Source: Zygnema cylindricum (taxonomy: Eukaryota; Streptophyta; Zygnematophyceae; Zygnematales; Zygnemataceae). From it: a stretch of DNA of 64,000 nucleotides. Position numbers and translations under genes: made by a program. Where the stretch lies: the NCBI GenBank assembly GCA_037447655.1, contig JBBHKE010003117.1, forward strand, positions 67,501 to 131,500, written 5' to 3'. How positions within the stretch are numbered: position 1 is the first letter of the stretch; every line of letters begins with the position of its first letter. Below are positions 11,381 to 21,615 of this stretch, piece by piece. The notes under the pieces are model-generated. The model saw only the letters and a list, made by a program, of their open reading frames with translations, made no database searches and had not been told where the DNA came from.

Positions 11381-12440
11381 ATTATAGCTTCACCCTTATG
11401 AAATAAGAATTTCTGTGTGCTCAGTTCCACCACAGAATGCAAAGTTAGAATATGAGTTTTGGACACATTCACCCACTATGACTTTCCCTTAGAAATGGAG
11501 CCATCGTGGCAGGCAAAAACTCTGACCGACTACTCCCTTGTGTAGCTCGGACTCCCTTGAGTCTGTAGCAAAAAGAATCACTGAAAATGGTCGAGTAAAT
11601 TGATAGATATGAATTGTCAAAGATGACCATTTTGTACAAGAGCTCTCTCGGAGAGAGAGGTGATACCTACTAAATTTTCTAAGTCTTATCTCTCTCTAAA
11701 ACTCTATCTATTGACGTACGGCACCAATCAAATTATTATGTCGTACAAAAAGTACATGTGTCGGTGTACTTTATGTAAGGCCATCGTACGACATTGCCAA
11801 AATGTCGACACGTGTCATATCGAGATTTGTTCCCGTAATCTCTGGAGTTGCCGCAATCTAACGTTGTCGCGCCACGTGTCACATGACGTGGCGATGACAC
11901 TAAAACGCCAAAAGTACATATTCTGTGATCACGGCGCCTATCGTGGCCGTCCGATCAAAACATGATATAACTATAGCCGCTGAAAATATACGCGCGGAAT
12001 TTGTTTCGTGTTTCAAACAAATGCGAGGTATCCATTTCATATAGTACATTAAAATCGTACAAAAGTTGTATCTATGCATTACGTATCAATATCCCGTTAA
12101 ATGAACTAGTCTACGTGTAACATAATAAATATTTATCAAACCTCATATATCCTATCATTAATCCTAGACTTGTAGGTTAAGGCTATCGGCTAATTTGACG
12201 GACGACAGGTACCCGGATCAAATCCCGTGTCCGTCAAATATTTTAGGTAACTCTATCGAGATTTGCTTTCCTATCCTCTTTGGACAGCCTAGGCAGCCAT
12301 GGATCTTACTCCTCCTCAAGTCTTTTGTGACTGCGACAAGTGTGGGGACGTGAGTGAAGAGTTAGAGGCAAGCTGTCAGTGTCTTCTCTTTTGTCTTTTA
12401 TTTTACAATCTCTAGACCTAGAAAATACTTAAATTTCAAC
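11381..12440 (-). mobile_element. Solo copia-type LTR (LTR3) inside element C
   Basis: About 1.06 kb, flanked by AACCC on both sides (11376-11380 and 12441-12445), a 5-bp target duplication. It is homologous to the copia LTRs of this window: GACTCCCTTGAGTC and GAATCACTGAA match element B's LTR, while GTACTTTATGTA, CCAAAATGTCGACAC and CTAGACCTAGAAAATACT match the reverse complement of element A's LTR. No internal sequence accompanies it, so it is a solo LTR. Its termini are diverged and placed to within about 20 bp. Confidence 0.75.
12165..12240 (+). other. Pol III-box-like hairpin within LTR3 (antisense to the LTR)
   Basis: Plus strand reads GTAGGTTAAGGC (box A-like) and CGGATCAAATCC (box B-like). 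A perfect 10-bp stem TTTGACGGAC/GTCCGTCAAA encloses the box B-like part. The equivalent segment in element A's LTRs has the same boxes but a different stem, TGCCGGC/GCCGGCA. Confidence 0.45.
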
Positions 12441-13424
12441 AACCCGAGGACATCCACCCGATATCGGTAGTGGTCCTCGACCACCTCTACAAACGGAAAG
12501 AGGTGAGGGTTCAGCTGGACGTAACCCTTATGATTGTTCTCCATGTCTTTTGTACGCATAAGATTCCACGCGGGGTGTGAAGGTACGCCGACAAGAATGT
12601 AAAGTGGTTCCCCTATTTTCATCGTATGCCACTCTGCTGGCCACTCTGCATAGTCTCAGTAGAACCGTTTAGCAAAGCTGAAGGTGAGGTCGGGGTTCTA
12701 GGAGTCTATGGGTAGAGGAAATAGATAGTCGAGAATTTCTTCTTCCCTTTCACTCTCTTCCTCCCTTTCCCCTTCTTCTCGTTAGAGGACAAATACGCCA
12801 TCGTCGCTCGGATACTGCTCCTGCACTTTCTTTTCGGAGCTCTTCGAAGACTGCTCATCGACGGTACTTTCTTTTTTAGGGTCTCTCATAACCTCCAGAT
12901 CACATGCACGTTCCTCTTCTAGTGGAAGTGTCAGTTCGCGCTCTGGTTCTTCGGCATTTAAGAGCTCGTGATCCTCTTCATCTTGGAGGTCACCCTCTCA
13001 GAGTGGGATATACTCCGAGGCTTGTGAAGTTTCTGATCCTTCCCCTCTAGTGCTTCCACCTGTGTCTTCCTCGCCAACAGCCACTTCTACCTCTTCCCCT
13101 TCAGTAAACCCCCCGCATAGTGAATCTTACAGTAATCGAACAAGCTAGGAAAATTCTTTAGATATGTTGCCATCAGAAAAAAAACCACGCATCAAGATTC
13201 TTGTGCCTGGCAGGGTCAAACTCATCAGGTAATCTCAACTTCGGTCTCCTCAAATCTCTCTCTATGCTTCCGTGTGCTCGATCACCAAGATGAGTTTCAA
13301 AGTTGCGACGGTGTCACACAGGTGAGCGTTTTGCAATTTGACGGTCTCCAATTCTCGAAGGAGTCGCTCCAACATATTTGTTGTGGAGACACCATGACCT
13401 TCCATACAATCGAGTCACGAGGAA

Positions 13425-13439
13425 GAGCTTTGATACCAA
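13425..13439 (-). other. Element C primer-binding site
   Basis: Minus strand TTGGTATCAAAGCTC directly after the 5' LTR, matching TGGTATCAGAGC (complement of the 3' end of plant initiator tRNA-Met) with one mismatch and one leading T. Confidence 0.75.
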
Positions 13440-13919
13440 TGTAAAAGGGTAACCCAGACACTACGTCTACGATGCATAGAAGAATATTCCCAGAGATTCA
13501 CTCGTAGCAACAACAAGGTCACACAATGTACACAAGGAAAAGCTGGAGCTTTTTTAATCGGGAAGAGATTACAAGATTAAATGCTCGCTGTCATAAGTCT
13601 ACTTGCAAAAGAGTGAGTCTTCACTAAGTCTTCCCACTATGTAAACTAGTTACCTGCTAGTCAATTTGGTACTACAACTGGTCAACTGTGTAAACATGGA
13701 TACTTTTTATTAACTGCACCCTATCCACACTAGGTTCTAGAACTATACAGTTCAATCTATATTTTGCTACGTTGCAATGTTGCAAAGTTGTATTGCTTTG
13801 TTGCCATATTGCGTTGCTATGCTGCAATGCTGCGTTAGTCTGACATCGCAGCTGAGCTGCTCTAACATCGCAACTACAGCAGCTTCTCAACTATGTTTTC
13901 ATTTTGTTACCCTGTTACA
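13440..13919 (-). repeat. Element C, 5' LTR
   Basis: 480 bp, TGTAAAAGGG...CTGTTACA on the plus strand; partner of 10223-10702 with dozens of substitutions. Confidence 0.85.
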
Positions 13920-14714
13920 ATTCTTGAACACTCCTCCGGTTGCATCTCTTTCCCTCTCTAAGTTCTCCCCTATAGGTATATGACCCCCCATCTCGATTGT
14001 CGTTGGTAGTGGACGATATCGCCACCAAATGGCAGAACGAAAAAGTTTGATTGGTCGTCGGCCGCCCTCTATTGAAAATCAAATATTGGTTATTAGGGAA
14101 AAAAGCAAATACACAGTCGATGGAGACAAAAAAACCCTAAAACACACACTTTTACTCATGCCTTTATTCAGATTGTGCAACTGTAAACGTAGTCCACTTT
14201 TCACTGTTGGAAAATTAAACTGATGGTCCTACGACTTATAACCCAATATTGAAGCAATGAGACAATATCATCGAGCGTGCGACTGAATTCAAGTTTCCCA
14301 ATAGTGAATCGACGAAACAACATCGTCGTCCGCGAATTACATTCGGGAAAACCAACGTTAAATTTCCTGAACTTATGTTGTTGGTGGTCTAGTCGAAAGG
14401 ACAAACCACTGTTGTCTGTCATTCGCACTTTCAACCTAACGAGCTATCATCATCCATTTAATTATTTTGCCGTACCCATCAGTGAAGTGACGGCATGATC
14501 TCGTCACATACACTGCGACAAAGACACGCCATCGCTAGTACACTGTCGCCATAAGGAAATCACAAGACACGTGGAAAATAATACTAAAAAATAACAAAAC
14601 AATGCATACTAGTCGACAACATAGAAAAACACGCTCAAATGGAGAGTTAGTGATAAGTCAGTGTATAGTTTGAGAGAGAAAGGCAACGTTCCGAAATAAT
14701 AGTGTACAATTAAT
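13920..14714. other. Unassigned interval
   Basis: No recognised gene. Short frames occur on both strands (e.g. 14029-14223, 14201-14434, 14277-14498) and overlap each other; none has a recognisable motif. CGTCG/CGACG motifs recur here, loosely like those of the hairpin satellite. Confidence 0.3.
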
Positions 14715-15218
14715 TTAAAAGCACATCAAAATTAAATTATAGCAACGCATTGTGAATGGGAATAATAACATAAAAGGAATGATGAAAATAAAACATTTAA
14801 TAAATGGGAGAACGTTTAGTTGAAATGGCTTATTTGTACCATACACTCCGGTAAAATGCTCGAGAAACTTCCTTATGGTCTTTGGAATGAGTTTAGATAA
14901 GCCGTTATTTTCGCAGTTCTTCGACTTCCAGTTTACTAATTGCATCCGAGTTGCCTTAGTCGACACGTGTTGAACTTTACGGTAGGAGACACGTCCTCTC
15001 GTATCTGTCGAGGATGGGAAAAACCCTTCCACAATGGCCGTTGGGTCTAACGAGGTTTCGACTTCCACCTCACTCTCTTCCTCGTTCGGAAATGCGTTTT
15101 CCTCGTCGTTCCTCTCATTTTCCTCATCTTGTTCAACCTGAGCGTTACGGGGATTGTTGTTGTTATTGCCAGGGTTGGCGCCCCAAATTATAATAAGGGT
15201 CCACATACTTTCAAACAC
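14715..15218 (-). CDS. Unassigned reading frame with acidic region and basic domain
   Basis: 167 codons. Residues ~15-60 are rich in Asn, Glu and Asp (a GNNNNN run and an EQDEENERNDEEN stretch). Residues ~75-130 are a basic, soluble segment with GRVSYRKVQHVSTKATRMQL and LIPKTIRKFLEHF, and the end is hydrophobic. The middle looks like real coding sequence, while the hydrophobic tail may be read-through into AT-rich DNA. An exon of an unknown gene or of a transposase are both possible. Confidence 0.25.
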   Translation of the reverse strand: MFESMWTLIIIWGANPGNNNNNPRNAQVEQDEENERNDEENAFPNEEESEVEVETSLDPTAIVEGFFPSSTDTRGRVSYRKVQHVSTKATRMQLVNWKSKNCENNGLSKLIPKTIRKFLEHFTGVYGTNKPFQLNVLPFIKCFIFIIPFMLLFPFTMRCYNLILMCF

Positions 15219-15419
15219 TTAATATCACTTAAAAAATAAAAAATAGGAGCAACCGAAAAGGAAGAAAGTGGCAACCTAAGCAAATGAGGAAGAAGTAGCG
15301 ATAGTGTTGTTGCCATTATCACAATTATATTTATATAATACACGAGATGAAAGTGAAAGTGAATTTGTGGTGTAATAATGGAGGGATCTGACATTTTGAA
15401 TTTTTCGTTCAAATTCAAA

Positions 15420-18400
15420 TTTTGAATGTTAGCATGCTTTTGAATTTAAAAATATTTCAAAATGCGTGAATATAAGCGGGATCACGTAAAAGTTGGTTCA
15501 AATTGCCAAAATATTTAAAAACTTACGTCGTCGATGCAATGTTGATAGCGCTATGGAAACGCCTCCAGCTTACATGTTGTACGGCAAAAAGATGATGGGA
15601 AAAAATGCAGCGTCGTAACCTTGGCAATCAATTGTTCTAACGTAATCTATGAAACGCGACCAACTTTAGGAATGCAAGGATGGTAAACATGCCACGTGTT
15701 TGTGGCAACAACCAATGATAATCTTACGACGGCGCCTGATCAACTTTCGTCGCTGAATTACCGCTAATTAGAATTAACATGTATCCTAATAGGTGGGTTT
15801 TTTTCGTTTTACGTTAAATTAGAATTAACAATGTTACTTATAAGAGGTTTGTTTGACGTTTGATCTAAAGGTATAGCCCCGTGTATGTGTAACTTACCGA
15901 ACTTACTTTGTATTTTAGCGCAAATCCGACGGAACCGAATTTCAAGTGTCTCTATGTGTTTACTCGAAATTGTTACTTAAGTTTGTGATGATTGTGTACG
16001 TCGACAATACCCGTGACGGCTGTCACCGTGTACAATTTGTCTTTGCTGCACCGTATTTTTTTGAAACTTTTTGAAGCGTCGCAAAACACATAGTAATTTT
16101 TGAAACGATTTGCGGATTTAGTATGTCGCATGTCATTGCGTGACATCGTAGGCTTACAGCCTTGCAGCCGTGGCTGTACGGCATGCCTTTGCGCAAACCT
16201 CTCTTGTCCGGCCGCCATGACTTCGAAGATTTTTCACCTTCGCAAATTTTTTAACTTTGCGTGAAACGACACTGTAGCATCAAGACCCTTGCAAAAAAAA
16301 ATAGTCGTACATTATGCAAGCGGACAAAAAAACAACCCTGTAATTTTTTTCGCCGTCAAAAACTTCTAAAAGCTTTTCACACGTGGGAATATGTTTTCTT
16401 ATTGATCTAACTTTGCTTAAAACACATTGGCGATGTGGTTTATGATAAGTTTGAAGATGACTTGACAATGGGTCGAAAAACCCCAAGACGACAAATTTTC
16501 GTACATTCTAAGTTCGTCGATGACGCAAATTGTACTCAACAAATTTGTGATTTCTTCGTATGGCTGCAACTTAGGCAGTACGACACTAAGTTACTGTTGA
16601 AATTAAATCTTTGATCTCAGCAGATAAGGGTATTTTCGCATGTAACCGAAACTTAGTCTTGTTACTTTGTTTTTTAGCGAAGATTCTCCGTACAATTTTC
16701 AGAGCATTCGTATGTAAAGAAATGAAATCGTAACTTTAAATTGTGACGGATGTAGACGTGGGTGTAATTTGTGAGGATTGTACACGAGTACAAAACTCGC
16801 GACAATCGATGACGTTTACAAAATAGAGACGGTTGTAGACGTCTACCTACTTGTGACATTGTAGATGTTTAGGGTTTGTGACATTTTGACGTCACGCGTA
16901 CTTATGATAGCGTCGACGTCACTAATTCCAAAACATTCCGCCATGGTTTCCCGATTTTGTTTTTTCGTCCGTTCTCACTCTACTTGCCATCAAATTAAGC
17001 TAAAAGACAGCCAAAACAAATATTTTTCATAGATCTTTCATTTGATACCTTTCTTGCCTTTTTTCATTGCAAGAATTGTGAGATAGACGCGTTAGGTGGA
17101 GAGGGAGAGAAAGAGAGGTGCTTTCACCATCTTCGCTTTTGCGAAATGGCGTCAGCTGGTCGAAACCCCCCTCCACGGGCCCTGTACGGAAAAAAGCGCA
17201 CGGAAAAAAGTCACGCATAGGTTGGAAACGTGCAGTGGGTTTTTTTTTTGGTACTCCGCGGACAAAAATTGTCAAAAAATCTGACATGTGCGACAACATC
17301 TTCCTATTCGCTCTCCTTTTTGGACTATATTTAAAATCACCTCGCGAGGTGATTTGACGTAAAGTTTGAACGTGTGATGAAAGGACGCGAAAATGGGTTG
17401 AAATGCGCTAAACGACAAATTGCATCGCGCTAGTCGACAAACTTACGTACGTCTAAAGTTTCACTGTAATGTAACTTGTACGGTGCTAATTTCAATTTTT
17501 TGGTACGGCTGCGGATTTTATCGTTTTTTTCTAAGTTATGAAGGAAAACGACACGAAATAACTGTAACTTTACCACATGCGAAAATACCCTAATAGTGTG
17601 AGGAGGTTTTTAAGACTTAGAAACTTTTTTGTCTAAGTGAAATTGTAATACTTACCTCTATTAGTGTTACAGTAGCAGAGTATGCTGTACGTCTACAAGG
17701 ACACGCGTCGGGATCTAAGGCTTGTGCAGATATTCCGGAAGAGCGCCGACAACAACATACACGCGTTGATTATCGAACGAGCGGAATCACAAGATCGACG
17801 GGCGGAATTAAAAGCGCGCATTTGGGAAAAACTATGTGTACGGAATAAGGAGTACCATTGGTAACGAATTGAGTCGACAGACGAGATTTGTGCGGGGACC
17901 ACAGGTGATTGAGCACAATTGTACTCGCCTAGGCGGACAGTATTTCTGAACAACAATCTGGTGGACTGTCGTGACTGACGATGACTAATTGAAACCAACA
18001 TTAGTTGTATGGTGTCGAAACTGAAAATATTTGAAACACATTGTTTTGTTTTTTAGCGCATTAAAATTTAGTGTTTCGTCACTTAGATTACGGGTAGCGG
18101 AAATCAGGGTTTTGAAAGTACCGTGAGTACAATGACGTACAATTTCGGTAACTTGTCATTTTGTAGTGCAGTACGATAGCGCCATGTATTACTTGTTGAT
18201 TAGTTAGTTAGATCAGACATACTCTCAGTGTATAAAGTTTAGGACTTAGAAAAAATGTATCATCCAGTCTTGAGAATATGGAAACTTAGAGGCAGTTTTT
18301 GGGAAACTTCTAGCTTCCATATCTTATGGTATACTGAACCGTTTATGCTGCAATTTTGGGAATTGACATTGTGCATGGTGATCTAATTGTATCATAGAAG

Positions 18401-18490
18401 TCCAATTCGTACGGATTTGGAATTTTTTACGAAAACTACGTAGTATTCGCTTGTTTCGTAAAATTCGTAAATTTCGTACGAAAATGTACG
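15420..18490. other. Gene-poor interval with GTAC-rich sequence
   Basis: No gene recognised. The context ACTTTGT(T/A)TTTTAGCG recurs at about 15905, 16660 and 18040, suggesting an old, diverged repeat. Short frames at 15973-16218 (minus) and 17693-18001 (minus) have no recognisable motif. Confidence 0.3.
17334..17355. repeat. Perfect 22-bp palindrome
   Basis: AAATCACCTCG followed directly by its reverse complement CGAGGTGATTT. Confidence 0.8.
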
Positions 18491-18495
18491 AATAT

Positions 18496-18945
18496 GTACG
18501 GACATTAACCGTTGGAGGCGCCGTAAATTCCGCCGCACACCGCATTTTTGCTTCATTTGCGCGCGCGTATTTTTTTTCTGAGCGGCTCACGCGTATTTTT
18601 TTTTGAGCGGCGAGCCGCGGAATTTAAAGCGTCTCGCACGCGTGTTTTTATCTGAGCGGCGAGCCGCGAAATTTAAGGCGTCTCACACGCCTATTTTTTT
18701 CTGAGCGGCGAGCCGCGGAATTTAAGGCGTCTCGCACGCGTATTTTTTTCTGAGCAGCGAGCCGCGGAATTTAAGGCGTCTCGCACGCGTATTTTTTTTC
18801 TGAGCGGCGAGCGACAAAATTTATGGCGTCTCCAACGGCTGCTTCCTTGAGCCGTTTTGTTTCATTTGCGCGCGCGTATTTTCATATGTCCTCCACTCCC
18901 TCTTCAAAAGGAAGCCGCCGTTGGGGACGCCGTAAATTCCGCCGC
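18496..18945. repeat. GC-rich tandem and inverted repeat cluster
   Basis: Five or so ~50-bp direct units (18579-18836) of the form TGAGCGGCGAGCCGCGGAAT, TTAAGGCGTCTCGCACGCG and a T-rich spacer. Inverted copies of the unit core (CGCCGTAAATTCCGCCGC) lie at about 18513 and 18925, and TTTGCGCGCGCGTATTTT occurs on both flanks. Each unit also holds a GGCGAGCCG internal dyad. The GC content stands out from the AT-rich surroundings. Confidence 0.8.
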
Positions 18946-19360
18946 TCGCTGCTAGTGCGTTGAACTTTTCAGTTTTTTAGGGTATTGAATATTTCAATTT
19001 TTTGAAATCTGAAAGTCAAAATAAGGTACGAATTTTAAAAATTCCGAAATCGTTTGATGCGCACTTTACGTAGTAATCGTTAGTTTAATCCGTGCGTGTT
19101 ATGCGCATGGGACTTCTATGAATTGTATGCTGATTTTGGTTGTATTTGGAGTTGTGAGTTTGATTCTGAAGTGTTTAGAAAACTGCTGTTTGGTGGGATT
19201 CTTGTTAGTTTATGTTGAAAAAAAAACATGTCTTTATTTACAACTACTGATGCAGCTCCACCTGTACCGGTAGTCATATAACAACAGTTACAAATGATAA
19301 CGACATAAAAAAAACCCGTCTTAGCCACATGAGGCCGTACCCTAAGTAAACGCATCCTTA

Positions 19361-20090
19361 GGGTGAAGTTCCATCATATGTTTCTGTAATTGTACGGCAA
19401 ACTCTACTGACCGGGTCGATTGAGTCGAAGTTCCATCACGTAGAGTCTGTAAGCCACGTGTTCTAAATTGACTGGCGCCACGCAAGCTACGATCCGATAT
19501 TGAATATATTTCAGATTTGTAGCACCGACAAACTTAACTTCAAATCTTGACTTACGTACCATGTACCTGCGTACGAAGTAATCATACGACAAAACTTGTT
19601 TACTTTTTGCAGACGCTAGTCGCCAGCTCATTTTTTAGGGTTTCAGTTTTCGAACATAACGAAAGTCCTTTGAGAGAAATAGTGTGAGGAACATAAGTTA
19701 CCGAAAATAGCGTGACGAGGGAATGTTACGAAATTTCGTTTTTATTTTCGGTTGTATTTTGGAAAGCGCATGTCATGTGCAAATCTTAAGATTTTTCGTT
19801 GGTTTTCTATCATGACACGTAGCTTAATCATCGAGCGTGTCACGATTTTTTTTTTGTATCCGCCAACCCACCTCCTCGAGGTGGGTTGATAGTTACAGAA
19901 AAAAATGAAGCGAACTCCTCGCAGATGTACATCTGACGGCCAGTATTACCTCCAAGACCTTCGAAGAGTATCGGCAAGATTCTGTGTAATGTTTTTTTTC
20001 GTATAAAAACAAAATAGACGGTACGATTTGGTACGGAGAGTCGTGGATTTCTGTAAACTACGCCAATTTTCGCCTGATTGAACGTCACCC
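19361..20090 (-). mobile_element. Harbinger-like non-autonomous element, copy 1
   Basis: 730 bp bounded by GGGTGAAGTTCCATCA and (T)GAACGTCACCC, with TTA on both sides (19358-19360 and 20091-20093), the target duplication of PIF/Harbinger elements. It is an inverted copy of 38679-39405. The middle carries a palindrome, AACCCACCTC/GAGGTGGGTT (about 19865-19887). A minus-strand frame (ends 19840) matches the frame of the other copy but has no transposase motif. Confidence 0.85.
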
Positions 20091-20239
20091 TTATTAGACT
20101 AATGTCCCAATATTGCAATGCATGAATTTTAATAAAGCATCGCACTAGGCACCTTATTAAGGTTAAGGGGTCCTTATTTAACGTCACACAACGTTCGTTC
20201 ATCCCGCGAACGACAAGGAAATTAAAATCAATCACAGAG

Positions 20240-20882
20240 TTCAATGTACGTTATGTGAAACGAAACGTAAACATAGAATACCTTCCGTTATAGTTTCGTT
20301 GATTGTAAAACACATATTTGAACTAAATAAACATATTAAAATTGTATGGTTACGTAGCATTTTAACGTAACTGCGTTTAACAACCCGATGCATGGAATCG
20401 ACTGTATGACGTGACAATGTACGTTTCGCCCTATGTTGTCCTTGCACCTTTTTTACTGTTATGAATTCACCGCGTGCGAAACATTCGCTTATTAGAATCA
20501 TGAATGAACTTAAATGAAAGTACATAAACCCGTACGTTTCGACGGTTTTTATCCGTAATTTTAGTGTGTTATTATGAACGGCGTAATTATTGTATATCCG
20601 TAAACCCAAAATAGAATTATGGATTTTTACCCTGGAAGGACTCGACGTCGTACGGATCGTCATAATTTGTAATTCCACCTATTTTAACGTGTATGTTATG
20701 ACGGCAGATCATGTACACCTAAATCAGCGTTATGGAGAAATTACAATTAAACATTTTTTTGAGCGGGGTACCTCAAATAACGTGCAAAAACATTTAGCGT
20801 ACTTTATTCTATTTGAGAATTTGCCCCAAAAAAAGGGGTACCCCAATTAGCGTCATGTACGCTAATAGCGATTCACGGTGTA
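20240..20882. mobile_element. CAGTACACC-family element, right part
   Basis: Right terminus CTAATAGCGATTCACGGTGTA finishes at 20882, preceded by CCAATTAGCGTCATGTACG. Internal GTAC-rich blocks resemble the longer family members. The left terminus is not identified and may lie beyond the Harbinger-like insertion at 19361-20090. Confidence 0.55.
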
Positions 20883-21615
20883 GTGTACTTTTCCGCCGTA
20901 ATGGTTCAATAGACGCCAGTTGTTGTAAACTAGCCGAGATAATTTTGAAAGCATGTCTCTCTCAAGGGAAGATTTCAAATTTGGAAACTGCCGTGTTGTT
21001 GAAGGAACTTATGGTGATTATATGGCGATTTTCAGGTAGCGCATATGTACTGGCCAAAGAACTTTATGGTGCTTGGGTCGCTACAGTACTGTAGCTGAGA
21101 CACTAGCAATTTCATTCTTCTTATTATGTTAACCTAAAAAATTGTTTGCTATTTCCTCTTTAATCACTATTTTTTCAGTCTCTCCAGTTGCTAATCACCT
21201 CGCCTCAGACATTTTTCCTCTTTTCTCCAACAGATTGCTTGTTTTTTTTATAGTGAAACATGTGAAATGGTTCAAGGTAACGTCCCCTACTTGTCCAAAG
21301 CCTGTATTTATTCTGTTTTTTTTATGAGCAGGATCCCTTTAGCAAGTATTTTATGTAGCACAATATTGCAGGTTTGCCAGCATATTGGCCATGTATGTAT
21401 TGCTTTTCCTAGAGTGTTCATTGATCTCGATTTCAATTCTTAAGATTTTTTGTTTTTTTTTTTTAAGTTTTTCTTTTCCACAAACAATCTTTTTGAGTTC
21501 AAGTTCAGTTGTTGAAATGGTTGGTAATTTTTGAAATTTTGCAAGTTTTCCATTGTCTCTTACCTGTCTCTTTCTGCAGATAGTCCATTTCTGTTGAATC
21601 TGGACCGTTGAAACA

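Larger units (their letters stand above)
10746..13410 (-). pseudogene. Gag-like gene of element C, broken and interrupted
   Basis: Starts at an ATG near 13405 with an N-terminal helix (MLERLLRELETVKLQNAHL). It then passes through a Ty3/gypsy-type capsid signature: PDEFDPARHKNLDAW followed, after a slip in a run of eight T, by MATYLKNFPSLFDYCKIHYA and GLLKG. An acidic low-complexity region (12720-13090) and a segment with GVPSHPAWNLMRTKD follow. The frame is then cut by the solo LTR (11381-12440) and resumes at about 11370 with WAMEHTKFHGLLQKYHPW, a Pro-rich linker and a C-terminal coiled coil (LLEKRCEDLQSYIDDLRDN), ending at 10746 just before the 3' LTR. Several TGA/TAG stops and at least three frame changes break it. 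Capsid assembly of the element's particle is the likely original role; no zinc knuckle or pol is present. Confidence 0.55.
10223..13919 (-). mobile_element. Non-autonomous LTR retroelement C (gag only), old and broken
   Basis: Two 480-bp direct repeats with TGTAA...TTACA ends bracket 2.7 kb. Next to the right-hand LTR the minus strand reads TTGGTATCAAAGC, one mismatch from the usual initiator tRNA-Met primer site, and next to the left-hand LTR it reads AGTGGGAGGCAA, a polypurine tract. The element therefore runs right to left. No matching target duplication is visible (GTCAC versus ATTCT). The two LTRs differ at many positions, so the insertion is old. Only gag-like coding remains; no protease, integrase or reverse transcriptase is seen. 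A solo LTR of another family interrupts it. Confidence 0.8.

Noticed and set aside
19840-20244. 134-codon minus-strand frame as a gene
   Set aside because: It runs across the boundary of the Harbinger-like element and contains no transposase motif. It is kept only as a finding because the other copy shares it.
20813-21094. Plus-strand frame ending in LETAVLLKELMVIIWRFSG and a GTAGCG donor
   Set aside because: It starts inside a transposon end, I recognise no family, and no in-phase next exon could be established. It may be 5' UTR of BLOS2.
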